DNA of 64,000 nucleotides from Mesorhizobium sp. GTDB lineage: Bacteria > Pseudomonadota > Alphaproteobacteria > Rhizobiales > Rhizobiaceae. This document shows, piece by piece, positions 38,857 to 47,441 of this stretch. The notes beneath the pieces are model-generated. The model did no database searches and had not been told where the DNA came from. It worked only from the letters and a program-made list of their open reading frames with translations. A program made the position numbers and the translations under genes. Within the stretch, counting starts at the first letter, position 1. Each line of letters begins with the position of its first letter. Where the stretch lies: contig NZ_SUHQ01000020.1 in assembly GCF_004962245.1 (NCBI RefSeq), positions 62,001-126,000 of the forward strand, written 5' to 3'.

Positions 38857-39549
38857 ATGATCACCAGGATGACGAGAGATCCCCCGCCACGCCACGCCAA
38901 GGTGCAGGCAAGACGCTGGTCCAAGTGTGAATTGCCTGAGACGGCGGAAGGTGACGACGCAAGCACCATTCCCGAGCTCAGCGAAGCGGCGAAGGCCTGC
39001 CGCCGCTGTACGCTGTGGCGCAACGCGACGCAGACCGTGTTCGGCGAAGGGCCTGACAGGGCCAAGGTGATCTTCGTCGGTGAACAGCCTGGCGACCAGG
39101 AGGATCTGGCGGGCAAGCCGTTCATCGGTCCGGCCGGCAAGGTCTTCGACGCGATTCTGGACGATGCCGGCGTCGATCGGCTGAACGTCTATGTCACCAA
39201 CGCGGTCAAGCATTTCAAGTTCGAGCCGCGCGGCAAGCGGCGCATCCACTCCAAGCCGAATGCCGGCGAGGTTCAGGCCTGCCGCTGGTGGCTCGACAAG
39301 GAACTCGACCTGATCAAGCCCAATCTGGCGGTGGCGCTCGGCGCAACGGCGGCGCAGTCGCTGCTCGGCAAGGTCGTGCCGATCATGAAGATGCGCGGCG
39401 CGGTCGTGGAGCGCGACGATGGCTTGCGTGTATTCGTCACCATCCACCCGTCCTTCATTCTGCGTATTCGCGAGCCGGCGGACAAGCAGGCCGAACGCGA
39501 GCGGTTCCTGCGGGACATGAAGACGGTGAAGGAGCTGATGGTGGCCTGA
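38857..39549 (+). CDS. udgX: UdgX-type uracil-DNA glycosylase
   Basis: A 230-residue uracil-DNA glycosylase of the UdgX branch. GEQPGDQEDLAGKPFIGPAG at 75-94 is motif I. GKRRIHSKP at 126-134 is the extra R-loop that defines UdgX, with H131 corresponding to the histidine that becomes covalently bound to the deoxyribose after uracil removal in the mycobacterial enzyme. VTIHPSFILR is motif III. Cysteines 48 and 51 (ACRRC) and 142 are likely iron-sulfur ligands. The start at 38857 is preferred because the long upstream frame has no resemblance. A terminator hairpin follows directly after the stop. It stands alone between metabolic genes. Confidence 0.9.
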   Translation: MITRMTRDPPPRHAKVQARRWSKCELPETAEGDDASTIPELSEAAKACRRCTLWRNATQTVFGEGPDRAKVIFVGEQPGDQEDLAGKPFIGPAGKVFDAILDDAGVDRLNVYVTNAVKHFKFEPRGKRRIHSKPNAGEVQACRWWLDKELDLIKPNLAVALGATAAQSLLGKVVPIMKMRGAVVERDDGLRVFVTIHPSFILRIREPADKQAERERFLRDMKTVKELMVA

Positions 39550-39550
39550 A

Positions 39551-39608
39551 CCCAGAGCGGAATGCGTTCAAATGCATCGGGCATCCCGCTCTGGGTGTTT
39601 GTTTTAAC
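39551..39608. terminator. Rho-independent terminator between the convergent udgX and glycerate kinase genes
   Basis: CCCAGAGCGG (39551-39560) pairs with CCGCTCTGGG (39586-39595), and inner GAATGCG/GGCATCC bases extend the hairpin. TGTTTGTTTTAA follows on the plus strand. It ends udgX and may be used from both sides. The AGAGCGG ... CCGCTCT arms are also common in repeated sequences of Mesorhizobium. Confidence 0.8.
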
Positions 39609-39652
39609 CGCATTTCTGCGACGCCGAGTGATTCCACTTGGCTGCAAACTGC

Positions 39653-40918
39653 TCACCGGATCAATATGGCCCGGAGATCATTGACATTCGTCCCGGTCGG
39701 GCCGGGCACGAAAAGATCTCCGACGGCATTGAACGCCGTCCAGGCATTGTTGCCGGCAAGCATCGCCTTGGCATCGACGCCTGCCGCCCGCATCCGCGAA
39801 ACCGTCGAACCATCGGCAAAGGCGCCGGCATTGTCTTGCGAACCGTCGATGCCGTCGGTGTCGGCGGCCAGCGCATGGATGCCTTGCGCGCCGCTGATGC
39901 CGATGGCGAAGGCAAGCAGGAATTCGCTGTTGCGGCCGCCCTTGCCTTTTGTTCGCAAGGTCACCGTGGTTTCGCCGCCCGACAGGATCAGCACCGGCTT
40001 CCGGAATGGCCGGTTGCGCGTCGCCACTTCGCGGGCGATCGCGGCGTGGACGCTGCCGACCTCGCGTGCCTCGCCCTCGATGGAATCGGAAAGGATAACC
40101 GCCTCGATACCATGGCGCCTGGCTTCAATCGCCGCCGCTTCCAGCGACACGCCGGCCGATGCGATCAGATGCACTTCGTTGCGGGAAAAACGCGGATCGT
40201 CGGCGCGCGGCGCATCTGCGGCCGGCGAATTGATATGCGCCATGACAGTGGCCGGCAGCTTCATGCCATAAGCGGCGATCGACGCCAGCGCCTCTTGACG
40301 GCTGCCGGCATCCGGAACGGTCGGGCCGGAGGCAACCAGCGCCGGATTGTCGCCCGGAATGTCTGACACAACCAGCGAGACCACCTTGGCGGGATAGGCG
40401 GCTGCGGCCAGCCTGCCGCCCTTGATCGTGGAGACATGCTTGCGGATGGCGTTCATCGCCGCGATGGGCGCGCCGGAAGCGAGCAGCGCCTCGTTGACGG
40501 CGATCTCGTCGGCCAGCGTCAGACCGTCGGCAGGCGACGGCAGCAGCGCCGAGCCACCGCCGGAGATGAGCGCCACGACCAGATCGTCCGCCGTCAGCCC
40601 CTGCACCTTTTCGAGCAGCCGGCGCGAAGCTTCGAGGCCGGCGGCATCCGGAACCGGATGTGCGGCTTCGATGATCTCGATGCGCTCACACTTCGCGCCA
40701 TAGCCGTAGCGGGTGACGACCAGCCCTTCGATCGGCCCGTCCCACACCTTTTCGAAGGCCGCCGCCATCTGCGCCGAGCCCTTGCCGGCGCCGATGACGA
40801 TGGTGCGGCCCTTTGGTTTTGCCGGCAAATGATCCCTGATGGTCCTTTCCGGATCGGCGGCGGCGACAGCGGCATTGAAGATAGCGGCGAGGAAGGTCTT
40901 GGGATCGATCTCTGTCAT
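39653..40918 (-). CDS. gckA: Glycerate 2-kinase (MOFRL family)
   Basis: A 421-residue class II glycerate kinase, which phosphorylates D-glycerate to 2-phosphoglycerate. [14 protein letters not shown] near residue 40, [32 protein letters not shown] and the C-terminal MOFRL segment [13 protein letters not shown] with [15 protein letters not shown] are diagnostic. The ATG at 40918 overlaps the stop codon of the UPF0303 gene by 4 bases. Its place next to purine degradation genes fits: ureidoglycolate breakdown gives glyoxylate, and the glyoxylate-glycerate route ends at this enzyme. Older databases call it hydroxypyruvate reductase TtuD. Confidence 0.9.
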   Translation of the reverse strand: MTEIDPKTFLAAIFNAAVAAADPERTIRDHLPAKPKGRTIVIGAGKGSAQMAAAFEKVWDGPIEGLVVTRYGYGAKCERIEIIEAAHPVPDAAGLEASRRLLEKVQGLTADDLVVALISGGGSALLPSPADGLTLADEIAVNEALLASGAPIAAMNAIRKHVSTIKGGRLAAAAYPAKVVSLVVSDIPGDNPALVASGPTVPDAGSRQEALASIAAYGMKLPATVMAHINSPAADAPRADDPRFSRNEVHLIASAGVSLEAAAIEARRHGIEAVILSDSIEGEAREVGSVHAAIAREVATRNRPFRKPVLILSGGETTVTLRTKGKGGRNSEFLLAFAIGISGAQGIHALAADTDGIDGSQDNAGAFADGSTVSRMRAAGVDAKAMLAGNNAWTAFNAVGDLFVPGPTGTNVNDLRAILIR

Positions 40919-41418
40919 TTTTCTTCCGGCGGCAATACAAGTTCGCGCCCGTCGACACCCAGATGCTGACAAAGCGCATCGACAACGACGCCGTGGTCCT
41001 CGCGCTCCGGCAGCCCCGAAACCGCGATCACGCCGATGACGCCGGCGCCCTTGACCGCTATGGGAAAGCCGCCGCCGGCCAGCACATAGTCTGATATGTC
41101 CAGCCCCTCGCCAACCTTGAAGCTGCGGTCAGGGCGCTGCTGCTCCTGCACCATGCGATAGGTGCTTTTCAGGAACCGCCGCACCACGTTGATCTTGCGC
41201 CGCGCCCAGTCCGGGTTGGAGGCGTTCGAGCCCGGCATGGCCGCGTAGAACAAAGGCCGGTCGAAAGTGCGGATGTCGACGATAATTGGCAGGCTCTCGG
41301 CCAGCGCCCGGTCGCGGATCGCCGAACCAATCTTGAAGGCGACGGCCTCGTCGAAGGCCGGGAAGACAAGCGTGGCTTCCTGTTTCTCGATCAGAGCGAT
41401 ATCGTCCGCAACGGCCAT
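40915..41418 (-). CDS. UPF0303 / GlcG-HbpS family protein
   Basis: A 167-residue protein of the UPF0303 (haem-degrading domain, DUF336-like) family. [20 protein letters not shown] and [28 protein letters not shown] are characteristic, the latter being the most conserved loop. The family has been linked to haem binding or to small-molecule metabolism, without an agreed reaction. It is translationally coupled (ATGA) with glycerate kinase downstream, so it likely supports glycolate or glycerate metabolism. Confidence 0.85.
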   Translation of the reverse strand: MAVADDIALIEKQEATLVFPAFDEAVAFKIGSAIRDRALAESLPIIVDIRTFDRPLFYAAMPGSNASNPDWARRKINVVRRFLKSTYRMVQEQQRPDRSFKVGEGLDISDYVLAGGGFPIAVKGAGVIGVIAVSGLPEREDHGVVVDALCQHLGVDGRELVLPPEEK

Positions 41419-41494
41419 GTCGTTCCCCTGTCAAACGTTGCCGCACGCTTTGACCGATGGCTGCCGCGCGGTCAAGCCGGGACGTGTGGGATAA

Positions 41495-42808
41495 CTAAAC
41501 CGCCATATCCGTCTTGGCCGCCCGCCCGGCAATGTAGACCTCGCGCACGGCACGGTCGTCGCCGAGCGTCTGCAGCAGAAACAATTCCTCCGCCAGCGTG
41601 TCGGCTGTCTCCATCCGCAGCCGCATCGCCGGTGTGGCGCGGGCGTCGAGCACGACGATATCGGCATCGCTGCCTTCGTCCAGCGTGCCGATCTTTTCCG
41701 CGACGGACAGTGCCTCGGCATTGCCGCGGGTGATCTGCCAGAACGACTGGAACGGGTTGAGCTTCTCGCCATTCAGCGCGATCGCTTTATAACCCTCGTC
41801 CATGGTCCGCAGCATCGAGTAATTGGTGCCGCCGCCGACATCGGTGGCGGCGGCGATCCGGAGGGCTTTGTCACGCGTGCGGTAGCGCTGGTAGTCGAAC
41901 AGGCCCGAACCGAGGAACAGGTTCGAGGTCGGGCAGAACACCGCCACCGAGCCCGTACCCGACAGCGCATCCGTCTCGCGTTCCGACAGATGGATGCAGT
42001 GGCCAAACAAGCTTTTGCGTCCCAGCAGCCCATAGTGCTCGTAGACGTCGGTATAGTCGCGCGCCTGCGGGTAGAGTTGCAGCGTATAAGCGATCTCGGC
42101 GTGGTTTTCCGACAGATGCGTCTGCATGTGCAGATCGGGATGTTCACGGCAGAGCGCACCAGCCATCTCCAACTGCTCGGGCGACGAGGTGATGGCGAAG
42201 CGCGGCGTGATGGCATAGTGCTGGCGCCCCTTGCCGTGCCATTCCTTGATCAGTGCCTTGCTGTCGTCATAGGCCGATTGCGGCGTGTCGAGCACGCCCT
42301 CCGGTGCGTTGCGGTCCATCATCACCTTGCCGGCGATGTTGAGCATGTTGCGGTCATGCGACTCGGCGAAGAACGCTTCGGCCGACTCCTTGTGGACCGA
42401 GCAATAGGCTGCGACCGTCGTGGTGCCGTGACGCACCACCTCGTCGAGGAACAGCCTGGCGATGCGGCGGCCATGCTGCGCGTTCCGGAATTTGGTTTCC
42501 TCCGGAAAAGTGTAGGTGTTCAGCCAGTCGAGCAGTTCCGCGCCATAGGATGCGATCACCTGCATCTGCGGAAAATGCGCATGAGCGTCGATGAAGCCCG
42601 CCAGCAGCAGATGCGGGCGGTGGTCGATCTTTTTTGCACCTTCGCCCGCCTTTCCCTCGACATCGGCATAGGCGCCTGATGCAACGATCTTGCCATCGCG
42701 GATCAGCAGGCCGCCGTCGTCCTCGTAGCGCCAGGCGGAATGGTCGTCGACGGTTTCAGGCCAGCGCAGGAAGGACAGCGTGCGGCCGCGCAAGAGTATG
42801 CTGGTCAT
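41495..42808 (-). CDS. guaD: Guanine deaminase
   Basis: A 437-residue amidohydrolase that converts guanine to xanthine. Zinc ligand motifs are visible: DAHAHFPQMQ (HxH), HLSENHAEI, GHCIHLSERE and the aspartate in ATDVGGGTNYSM. The sequence FIDAHAHFPQ followed by a long YGAELLDWLNTYTFPEE segment is specific to guanine deaminase within the superfamily. It starts one base after the stop of urate hydroxylase and is on the same strand, so the two are in one operon feeding the xanthine to urate to 5-hydroxyisourate route. Confidence 0.95.
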   Translation of the reverse strand: MTSILLRGRTLSFLRWPETVDDHSAWRYEDDGGLLIRDGKIVASGAYADVEGKAGEGAKKIDHRPHLLLAGFIDAHAHFPQMQVIASYGAELLDWLNTYTFPEETKFRNAQHGRRIARLFLDEVVRHGTTTVAAYCSVHKESAEAFFAESHDRNMLNIAGKVMMDRNAPEGVLDTPQSAYDDSKALIKEWHGKGRQHYAITPRFAITSSPEQLEMAGALCREHPDLHMQTHLSENHAEIAYTLQLYPQARDYTDVYEHYGLLGRKSLFGHCIHLSERETDALSGTGSVAVFCPTSNLFLGSGLFDYQRYRTRDKALRIAAATDVGGGTNYSMLRTMDEGYKAIALNGEKLNPFQSFWQITRGNAEALSVAEKIGTLDEGSDADIVVLDARATPAMRLRMETADTLAEELFLLQTLGDDRAVREVYIAGRAAKTDMAV

Positions 42809-42809
42809 G

Positions 42810-44027
42810 CTATTTCCGCGCCTCCTCGAACCATGCCACCAGCAGCGCCCGTTCCTCGCCGGTAATCTCCGTGATGTTGGCGGGCGGCATCGCGTGGCTG
42901 CGGCCGGCCTGCAGGTAGATCTCGCGGGCTTGCTGGGCGATGCCGGCGTCCGTGTCGAGCATCACACCTTTCGGTGCGTGATAGATGCCCTCGTAGGACG
43001 GCTCCTGCGCGTGACACATAGAGCAACGGCCAAGTACCGTGTCGCGCACCGCCGGAAAATGCGCGGAAGCGGCGTAGACCTGTGCCATCGAGGACGCTCT
43101 AACCTCCCCGGTCAGCACCTTGGGCACGGTCGACAGCCAGATGATGACAACGAACAGGACGGCGGCGGCCAGCCAGGTCCAGGTCGGATTGCCCTTGCGC
43201 GCGTGAACGGTGTTGAAATAGTGCCGGATCAGCACGCCGATGATGAACACCAGCGAGGCAATGACCCAGTTGAACTCGGTGCCGAAGGCCAGCGGATAGT
43301 GGTTCGACAGCATCAGGAACAACACCGGCAGCGTCAGGTAGTTGTTGTGGAGCGAGCGCTGCTTGGCGATCTTCCCGTATTTGGGATCGGGCTTGCGGCC
43401 GGCGATCAGGTCGGCAACGACAATCTTCTGGTTCGGGATGATGACCATGAAGACATTGGCCGACATGATCGTCGCGGTGATGGCGCCAAGATGCAGAAAG
43501 GCGGCGCGACCGGTGAACAGATGGGTGAGGCCCCAGGCGATGAACACCAGCACGCCATAGAGCACCAGCATCAGGCCGGTGTCGCTCTTGCCGAGTGGCG
43601 AACGGCATAAGAGATCGTAGACCACCCAGCCGACGCCGATCGTCGCCAGCGACAGCAAGATGCCGACCGGCACCGACATGGCAAGCACATTGGGATCGAT
43701 CAGGAACAGGTCCGCCCCGGCATAGTAGACGATCCACAGCATGGCGAAGCCAGACAGCCAGGTGGCGTAGGATTCCCATTTGAACCAGGTCAGGTGCTCG
43801 GGCATTTCGGCCGGCGCCACCAGATATTTCTGGATGTGGTAGAAGCCGCCGCCATGCACCTGCCATTCCTCGCCAAAGGCGCCGGCAGGCATGCCCGGGC
43901 GCTGGCGCAAGCCGAGATCGAGCGCGACGAAATAGAAGGACGAGCCGATCCAGGCGATGCCGGTGACGACATGCAGCCAGCGCATGGCGAAGCTCAGCCA
44001 ATCCCAGAAAATCGCGAAATCCATCAT
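42810..44027 (-). CDS. puuD: Urate hydroxylase PuuD (membrane, cytochrome c-fused)
   Basis: A 405-residue membrane protein. The N-terminal 300 residues have about eight hydrophobic helices with conserved HVVTGIAWIGSSFYF and HGGGFYHIQKY. The C-terminal 90 residues are a cytochrome c domain with CSMCH. This is the architecture of the PuuD urate oxidase of rhizobia, which passes electrons from urate to the respiratory chain and makes 5-hydroxyisourate without peroxide. The neighbours guaD and, nearby, xdh and uraH give strong support. It should not be confused with the gamma-glutamyl-GABA hydrolase also named PuuD. It is divergent from a LysR gene across about 140 bases that contain an A tract. 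Confidence 0.95.
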   Translation of the reverse strand: MMDFAIFWDWLSFAMRWLHVVTGIAWIGSSFYFVALDLGLRQRPGMPAGAFGEEWQVHGGGFYHIQKYLVAPAEMPEHLTWFKWESYATWLSGFAMLWIVYYAGADLFLIDPNVLAMSVPVGILLSLATIGVGWVVYDLLCRSPLGKSDTGLMLVLYGVLVFIAWGLTHLFTGRAAFLHLGAITATIMSANVFMVIIPNQKIVVADLIAGRKPDPKYGKIAKQRSLHNNYLTLPVLFLMLSNHYPLAFGTEFNWVIASLVFIIGVLIRHYFNTVHARKGNPTWTWLAAAVLFVVIIWLSTVPKVLTGEVRASSMAQVYAASAHFPAVRDTVLGRCSMCHAQEPSYEGIYHAPKGVMLDTDAGIAQQAREIYLQAGRSHAMPPANITEITGEERALLVAWFEEARK

Positions 44028-44166
44028 TGAAAAGTCGTCCCTGCCGATTGAGTGACTTTACGGGCTGGCGCGCAAACGGAAAGGGCCGAGGCGCACGATG
44101 ACTTTCAAAAAAAAATGGAAAATACTAAGGTCATCTCACGCAGCCGCATGAGAGCCACGAACCCGC

Positions 44167-45087
44167 ATGGCCTATCTCGACAACATCGCCGTTTTCGTCC
44201 GCGTCGTCGAGCTTGGCAACCTGTCGGCGGCAGGGCGCGACATGCGCATCTCGCCGGCGGTCGCCTCCAACCGCATCAAGGAGCTCGAGAAACACCTTGG
44301 TGTCAGGCTGTTCAATCGCACGACCCGGCAGCTGATGCCGACCGAGCATGGCACGGTGTTTTATTCCGGCGCCAAGCAGGTGCTTGAGGCGGTCACCGAG
44401 GCGGAAGCCGCGGTCAGCGCTTTGTCCGGCCAGCCGCGCGGCACCATCAAGGTGACGGCGCCGCTCGGCCTCGGCCGGCGGCTGGTGGCATCCGGAATCC
44501 CGGATTTCCACGACAGATATCCTGATATCGAGGTGCGGCTAAGGCTTTCAGACCACAATGTCGACATCATGAAGGAAGGCATCGACGTCGCCTTCCGGCT
44601 GGGCATCATCGAGGACTCCAGCCTCAGGATGCGCGGCATCATGGAGTGCGAACGGGTGCTGGTGGCAGCGCCGAAATATCTGGAGACGCGCGGCGAACCG
44701 AGTGAACCGCAGGAACTGATCGGCAAGAAGCACGACTGCCTGATGCTGCGCTATGCCGGCGCGCGCGAATATGTGTGGACGCTGCAGACGGCCGACGGCC
44801 CGCGGAAATTCGAGGTGCACGGACCCTATGACACCGACGATGGCGACGTGCTGACCGGCTGGGCGCTATCCGGCCGCGGCATCATCAACAAGCCGCGATT
44901 CGAGGTCGAGCCGTTCATCCGCGACCGGCGGCTGAAGGTGATCCTGTCCGACACGCCGCCAACGCCGGTGCAGTTCGCTGCCGTCTACCCGCACAAGAAG
45001 CTGCAGGATCCCAAGGTGCGGCTGCTGCTCGATTTCATGGCCGAGCGTTGCCAACGGCTGATCAAGGATATTCTGGCAGGCAAATGA
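44167..45087 (+). CDS. LysR family transcriptional regulator
   Basis: A 306-residue LysR regulator. The helix-turn-helix is LGNLSAAGRDMRISPAVASNRIKELEKHLGVRLFNRTTRQ and the effector-binding domain follows (PLGLGRRLVASGIPDFHDRYPDIEVRL), similar to the CrgA/LrhA group. It is divergent from urate hydroxylase and overlaps the start of the flavin monooxygenase pair downstream by a TGATG or ATGATG junction. It may therefore control puuD-guaD, the monooxygenases or both. A GCGCAAACGGAAAG-rich, A-tract-containing gap of about 140 bases lies between it and puuD. Confidence 0.93.
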   Translation: MAYLDNIAVFVRVVELGNLSAAGRDMRISPAVASNRIKELEKHLGVRLFNRTTRQLMPTEHGTVFYSGAKQVLEAVTEAEAAVSALSGQPRGTIKVTAPLGLGRRLVASGIPDFHDRYPDIEVRLRLSDHNVDIMKEGIDVAFRLGIIEDSSLRMRGIMECERVLVAAPKYLETRGEPSEPQELIGKKHDCLMLRYAGAREYVWTLQTADGPRKFEVHGPYDTDDGDVLTGWALSGRGIINKPRFEVEPFIRDRRLKVILSDTPPTPVQFAAVYPHKKLQDPKVRLLLDFMAERCQRLIKDILAGK

Positions 45088-46124
45088 TGCGTGGCTCAAA
45101 CGACCGCCGCAACGGTGCCACGATGTGTCTCGCCGTTTCGTTGTTTCCGGGAGAGGCTCCTTTCGAAGTGCCTATGTCCGCCCGTCCGGATTTCAGCCTT
45201 CTGGCCCGGTTCGTGCAAAAAGCCGAAGCAGCCGGGCTGGATATGGTGCTGCTTGCCGATTCAGCACCGGGCGGCGGCGCATCGAACCGGCAGGTGCCCT
45301 TCGAAGCGACGACCCTGCTGGCAGCGCTGGCGACGGTGACCAACAAGATCGGCCTCGTCGCCGCGGCATCGACGGTCGCCCACCAGCCTTACAATCTCGC
45401 GCGCCGTTTCGCATCGCTCGACGTCATCAGCCATGGCCGTGCCGGCTGGAACGCGACCATGGCCCAGGATCCGCGCGAGGCGGCCAATTTCAGCCGGCCG
45501 GAAGGCTTTTCCCGCGACGATTTCCGCCGGCACGCGGAGGAATTCATCGGCATCGTGCAAGGCTTGTGGCGAGGCTGGGATCCGGATGCCCTGCTGTTCG
45601 ACCAGCACGGCGGCCGCTTCTTCGATCCCGAAAAGATGCACCTGCTCGACCACAAGGGCGAGTTCTTCTCCGTGCGTGGCCCGCTGAACGTAGCGCGCTC
45701 GCCACAGGATGCGCCGGTGCTCGTCCTATCAGGCCTGTCGGAGCCCGACATGGATATCGGCGCCCGCGTCGCCGATGTCATCCTGCTGGACGAGCCATCG
45801 GTGGCGGGCGCGAAGGCTGACGATGTGAAGCGCCGCGCGGTTGCGTTCGGGCGCGGTCCGGGCGCGATAAAGGTGCTGATGAACGTCGCACCGGGTGCTG
45901 ACATGGCCGCCAGGCCGGACGTGATCGCGGACAGGCTCGAAGAGTCCTTCCGATCGAAGAGCTGCGACGGCTTCAACATGCTCATGCCGCCGGTGCTGTC
46001 TGTGCTCGACGATTTCGTCGACCGCGTGCTGCCGGAGCTTCGCCGACGCGGCCTTGTTCACCCTGATTATCGCAACGCCACGCTGCGCTCCCATCTCGGA
46101 CTGGCCGGGGAGGAGAGACAATGA
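45087..46124 (+). CDS. LLM class flavin-dependent monooxygenase (shorter partner)
   Basis: A protein of about 345 residues of the luciferase-like NtaA/SnaA group, which use reduced FMN from a separate reductase. AAGLDMVLLADSAPGGG, IGLVAAASTVAHQPYNLARRFASLDVISHGRAGWNATMA and FSVRGPLNVARSPQDAPVLV are typical. The start is uncertain: ATGs at 45084, 45087, 45123 and 45174 are all in frame, and the family would fit with 45123 or later. The upstream LysR stop overlaps the 45087 ATG, which suggests coupling. Its stop codon overlaps the next monooxygenase gene by 4 bases. Substrate not known. Confidence 0.88.
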   Translation: MRGSNDRRNGATMCLAVSLFPGEAPFEVPMSARPDFSLLARFVQKAEAAGLDMVLLADSAPGGGASNRQVPFEATTLLAALATVTNKIGLVAAASTVAHQPYNLARRFASLDVISHGRAGWNATMAQDPREAANFSRPEGFSRDDFRRHAEEFIGIVQGLWRGWDPDALLFDQHGGRFFDPEKMHLLDHKGEFFSVRGPLNVARSPQDAPVLVLSGLSEPDMDIGARVADVILLDEPSVAGAKADDVKRRAVAFGRGPGAIKVLMNVAPGADMAARPDVIADRLEESFRSKSCDGFNMLMPPVLSVLDDFVDRVLPELRRRGLVHPDYRNATLRSHLGLAGEERQ

Positions 46125-47386
46125 GCGCCCGTCAGATGAAGCTCGGCGCCTTTCTGTGGGCGACAGGCCATCACATCGCCGCCTGGCGCCATCCGCAGGC
46201 GCATGTGACGGCGGGGGTCGACATCGACCATTACGTCCATCTGGCGAGGACGGCAGAAGCTGCGAAGTTCGATATGCTTTTCTGCGAGGATGCCGCCGGC
46301 GTGCGCGAGGCCAATGCCAATATCGCCAGCCAGACGTCACGCTCGATCGGCTTCGAGCCGATCAGCCTGCTTGCCGCACTCGCTGTCCAGACCAGCCACA
46401 TCGGCCTCGTCTCCACGGCATCGACGAGCTACAACGAACCTTACGGGCTGGCGCGAACCTTCTTGTCGCTCGACCATCTGAGCAACGGGCGCGCCGGCTG
46501 GAACCTGGTCACCTCCGCCAGCCCCATCGAAGCCGCCAATTTCGGCTCGACCGGCCTGCGCCCGCATGCAGACCGCTACGAGCGCGCACGTGAATTCGCT
46601 GCCGTGGTTACCGCACTTTGGCATGGCAAGCTCGATGGGGCTTCCGGGCTCGGCCACGACGGCCAGAATTTCTCGGTGCGCGATCCGCTCGATCTGCCGT
46701 GTTCGCCGCAAGGCGCACCGGTGATGGTTCAGGCAGGGGCCTCCGATGCGGGCCGGGACCTTGCCGCCCGCACCGCTGACGTGGTGTTCACGGCGGCGCA
46801 GACATTGGAGGAAGCCAAGGCCTTCTACGATGATCTCAAGGGCCGTCTGGCGGCCTATGGGCGCGAGCCGGACGACATCAAGATCATGCCGGGCATCGCG
46901 CCGATCGTGGCGGCAACCGAAGCGGAAGCTAGGGCAAAACATGAAGAGCTGCAGGAGCTGATCCCCGACGATGTCGGCGTCGCGTTGCTTTCGAGCTATC
47001 TCAGCATCTCCGATCTGTGGCGCTATCCCATCGATGGGCCATTGCCGGAGCTGCCGGCCAGCGAAGGGATGCAGAGCCGGCAAGCTCTCGTCATCGAGCA
47101 GTCACGCCGCGACAATCTGTCCATTCGCGAGCTTGCGCGCCACTTCGCCGGCGCGCGCGGCCACTGGCGGATCGTCGGCACGCCGGCCCAGATCGCCGAC
47201 GAACTCCAAGCACGGTTCGAGGGCGGCGCGGCAGACGGTTTCAACGTCATGCCATCTTATTTTCCTGGCGAACTCGATACCTTCGCCGCGCTTGTCGTCC
47301 CGGACCTGCAGCGGCGCGGCCTGTTCCGTACGGACTATCAAGGCAGCACGCTGCGCGAACATCTGGGCCTGAAGCGGCCGATGTGA
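46121..47386 (+). CDS. LLM class flavin-dependent monooxygenase, NtaA/DmoA type
   Basis: A 421-residue monooxygenase of the NtaA/SnaA/DszA family. MKLGAFLWATGHHIAAWRHP at the N-terminus, AAKFDMLFCEDAAGVRE, GLARTFLSLDHLSNGRAGWNLVTSASPIEAANFG and the C-terminal FNVMPSYFPGELDTFAALVVPDLQRRGLFR are all diagnostic, the last a hallmark of the group. These enzymes often attack C-S or C-N bonds in aminocarboxylates, sulfones or heterocycles. It overlaps the preceding paralogue by 4 bases, so two related enzymes are made from one message under LysR control. No flavin reductase gene is next to them. Confidence 0.92.
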   Translation: MSARQMKLGAFLWATGHHIAAWRHPQAHVTAGVDIDHYVHLARTAEAAKFDMLFCEDAAGVREANANIASQTSRSIGFEPISLLAALAVQTSHIGLVSTASTSYNEPYGLARTFLSLDHLSNGRAGWNLVTSASPIEAANFGSTGLRPHADRYERAREFAAVVTALWHGKLDGASGLGHDGQNFSVRDPLDLPCSPQGAPVMVQAGASDAGRDLAARTADVVFTAAQTLEEAKAFYDDLKGRLAAYGREPDDIKIMPGIAPIVAATEAEARAKHEELQELIPDDVGVALLSSYLSISDLWRYPIDGPLPELPASEGMQSRQALVIEQSRRDNLSIRELARHFAGARGHWRIVGTPAQIADELQARFEGGAADGFNVMPSYFPGELDTFAALVVPDLQRRGLFRTDYQGSTLREHLGLKRPM

Positions 47387-47441
47387 GCAGCACGCTATGG
47401 AAGCGCCTGCACGAATATGCCACTCGGCGGCATATTAGCCG

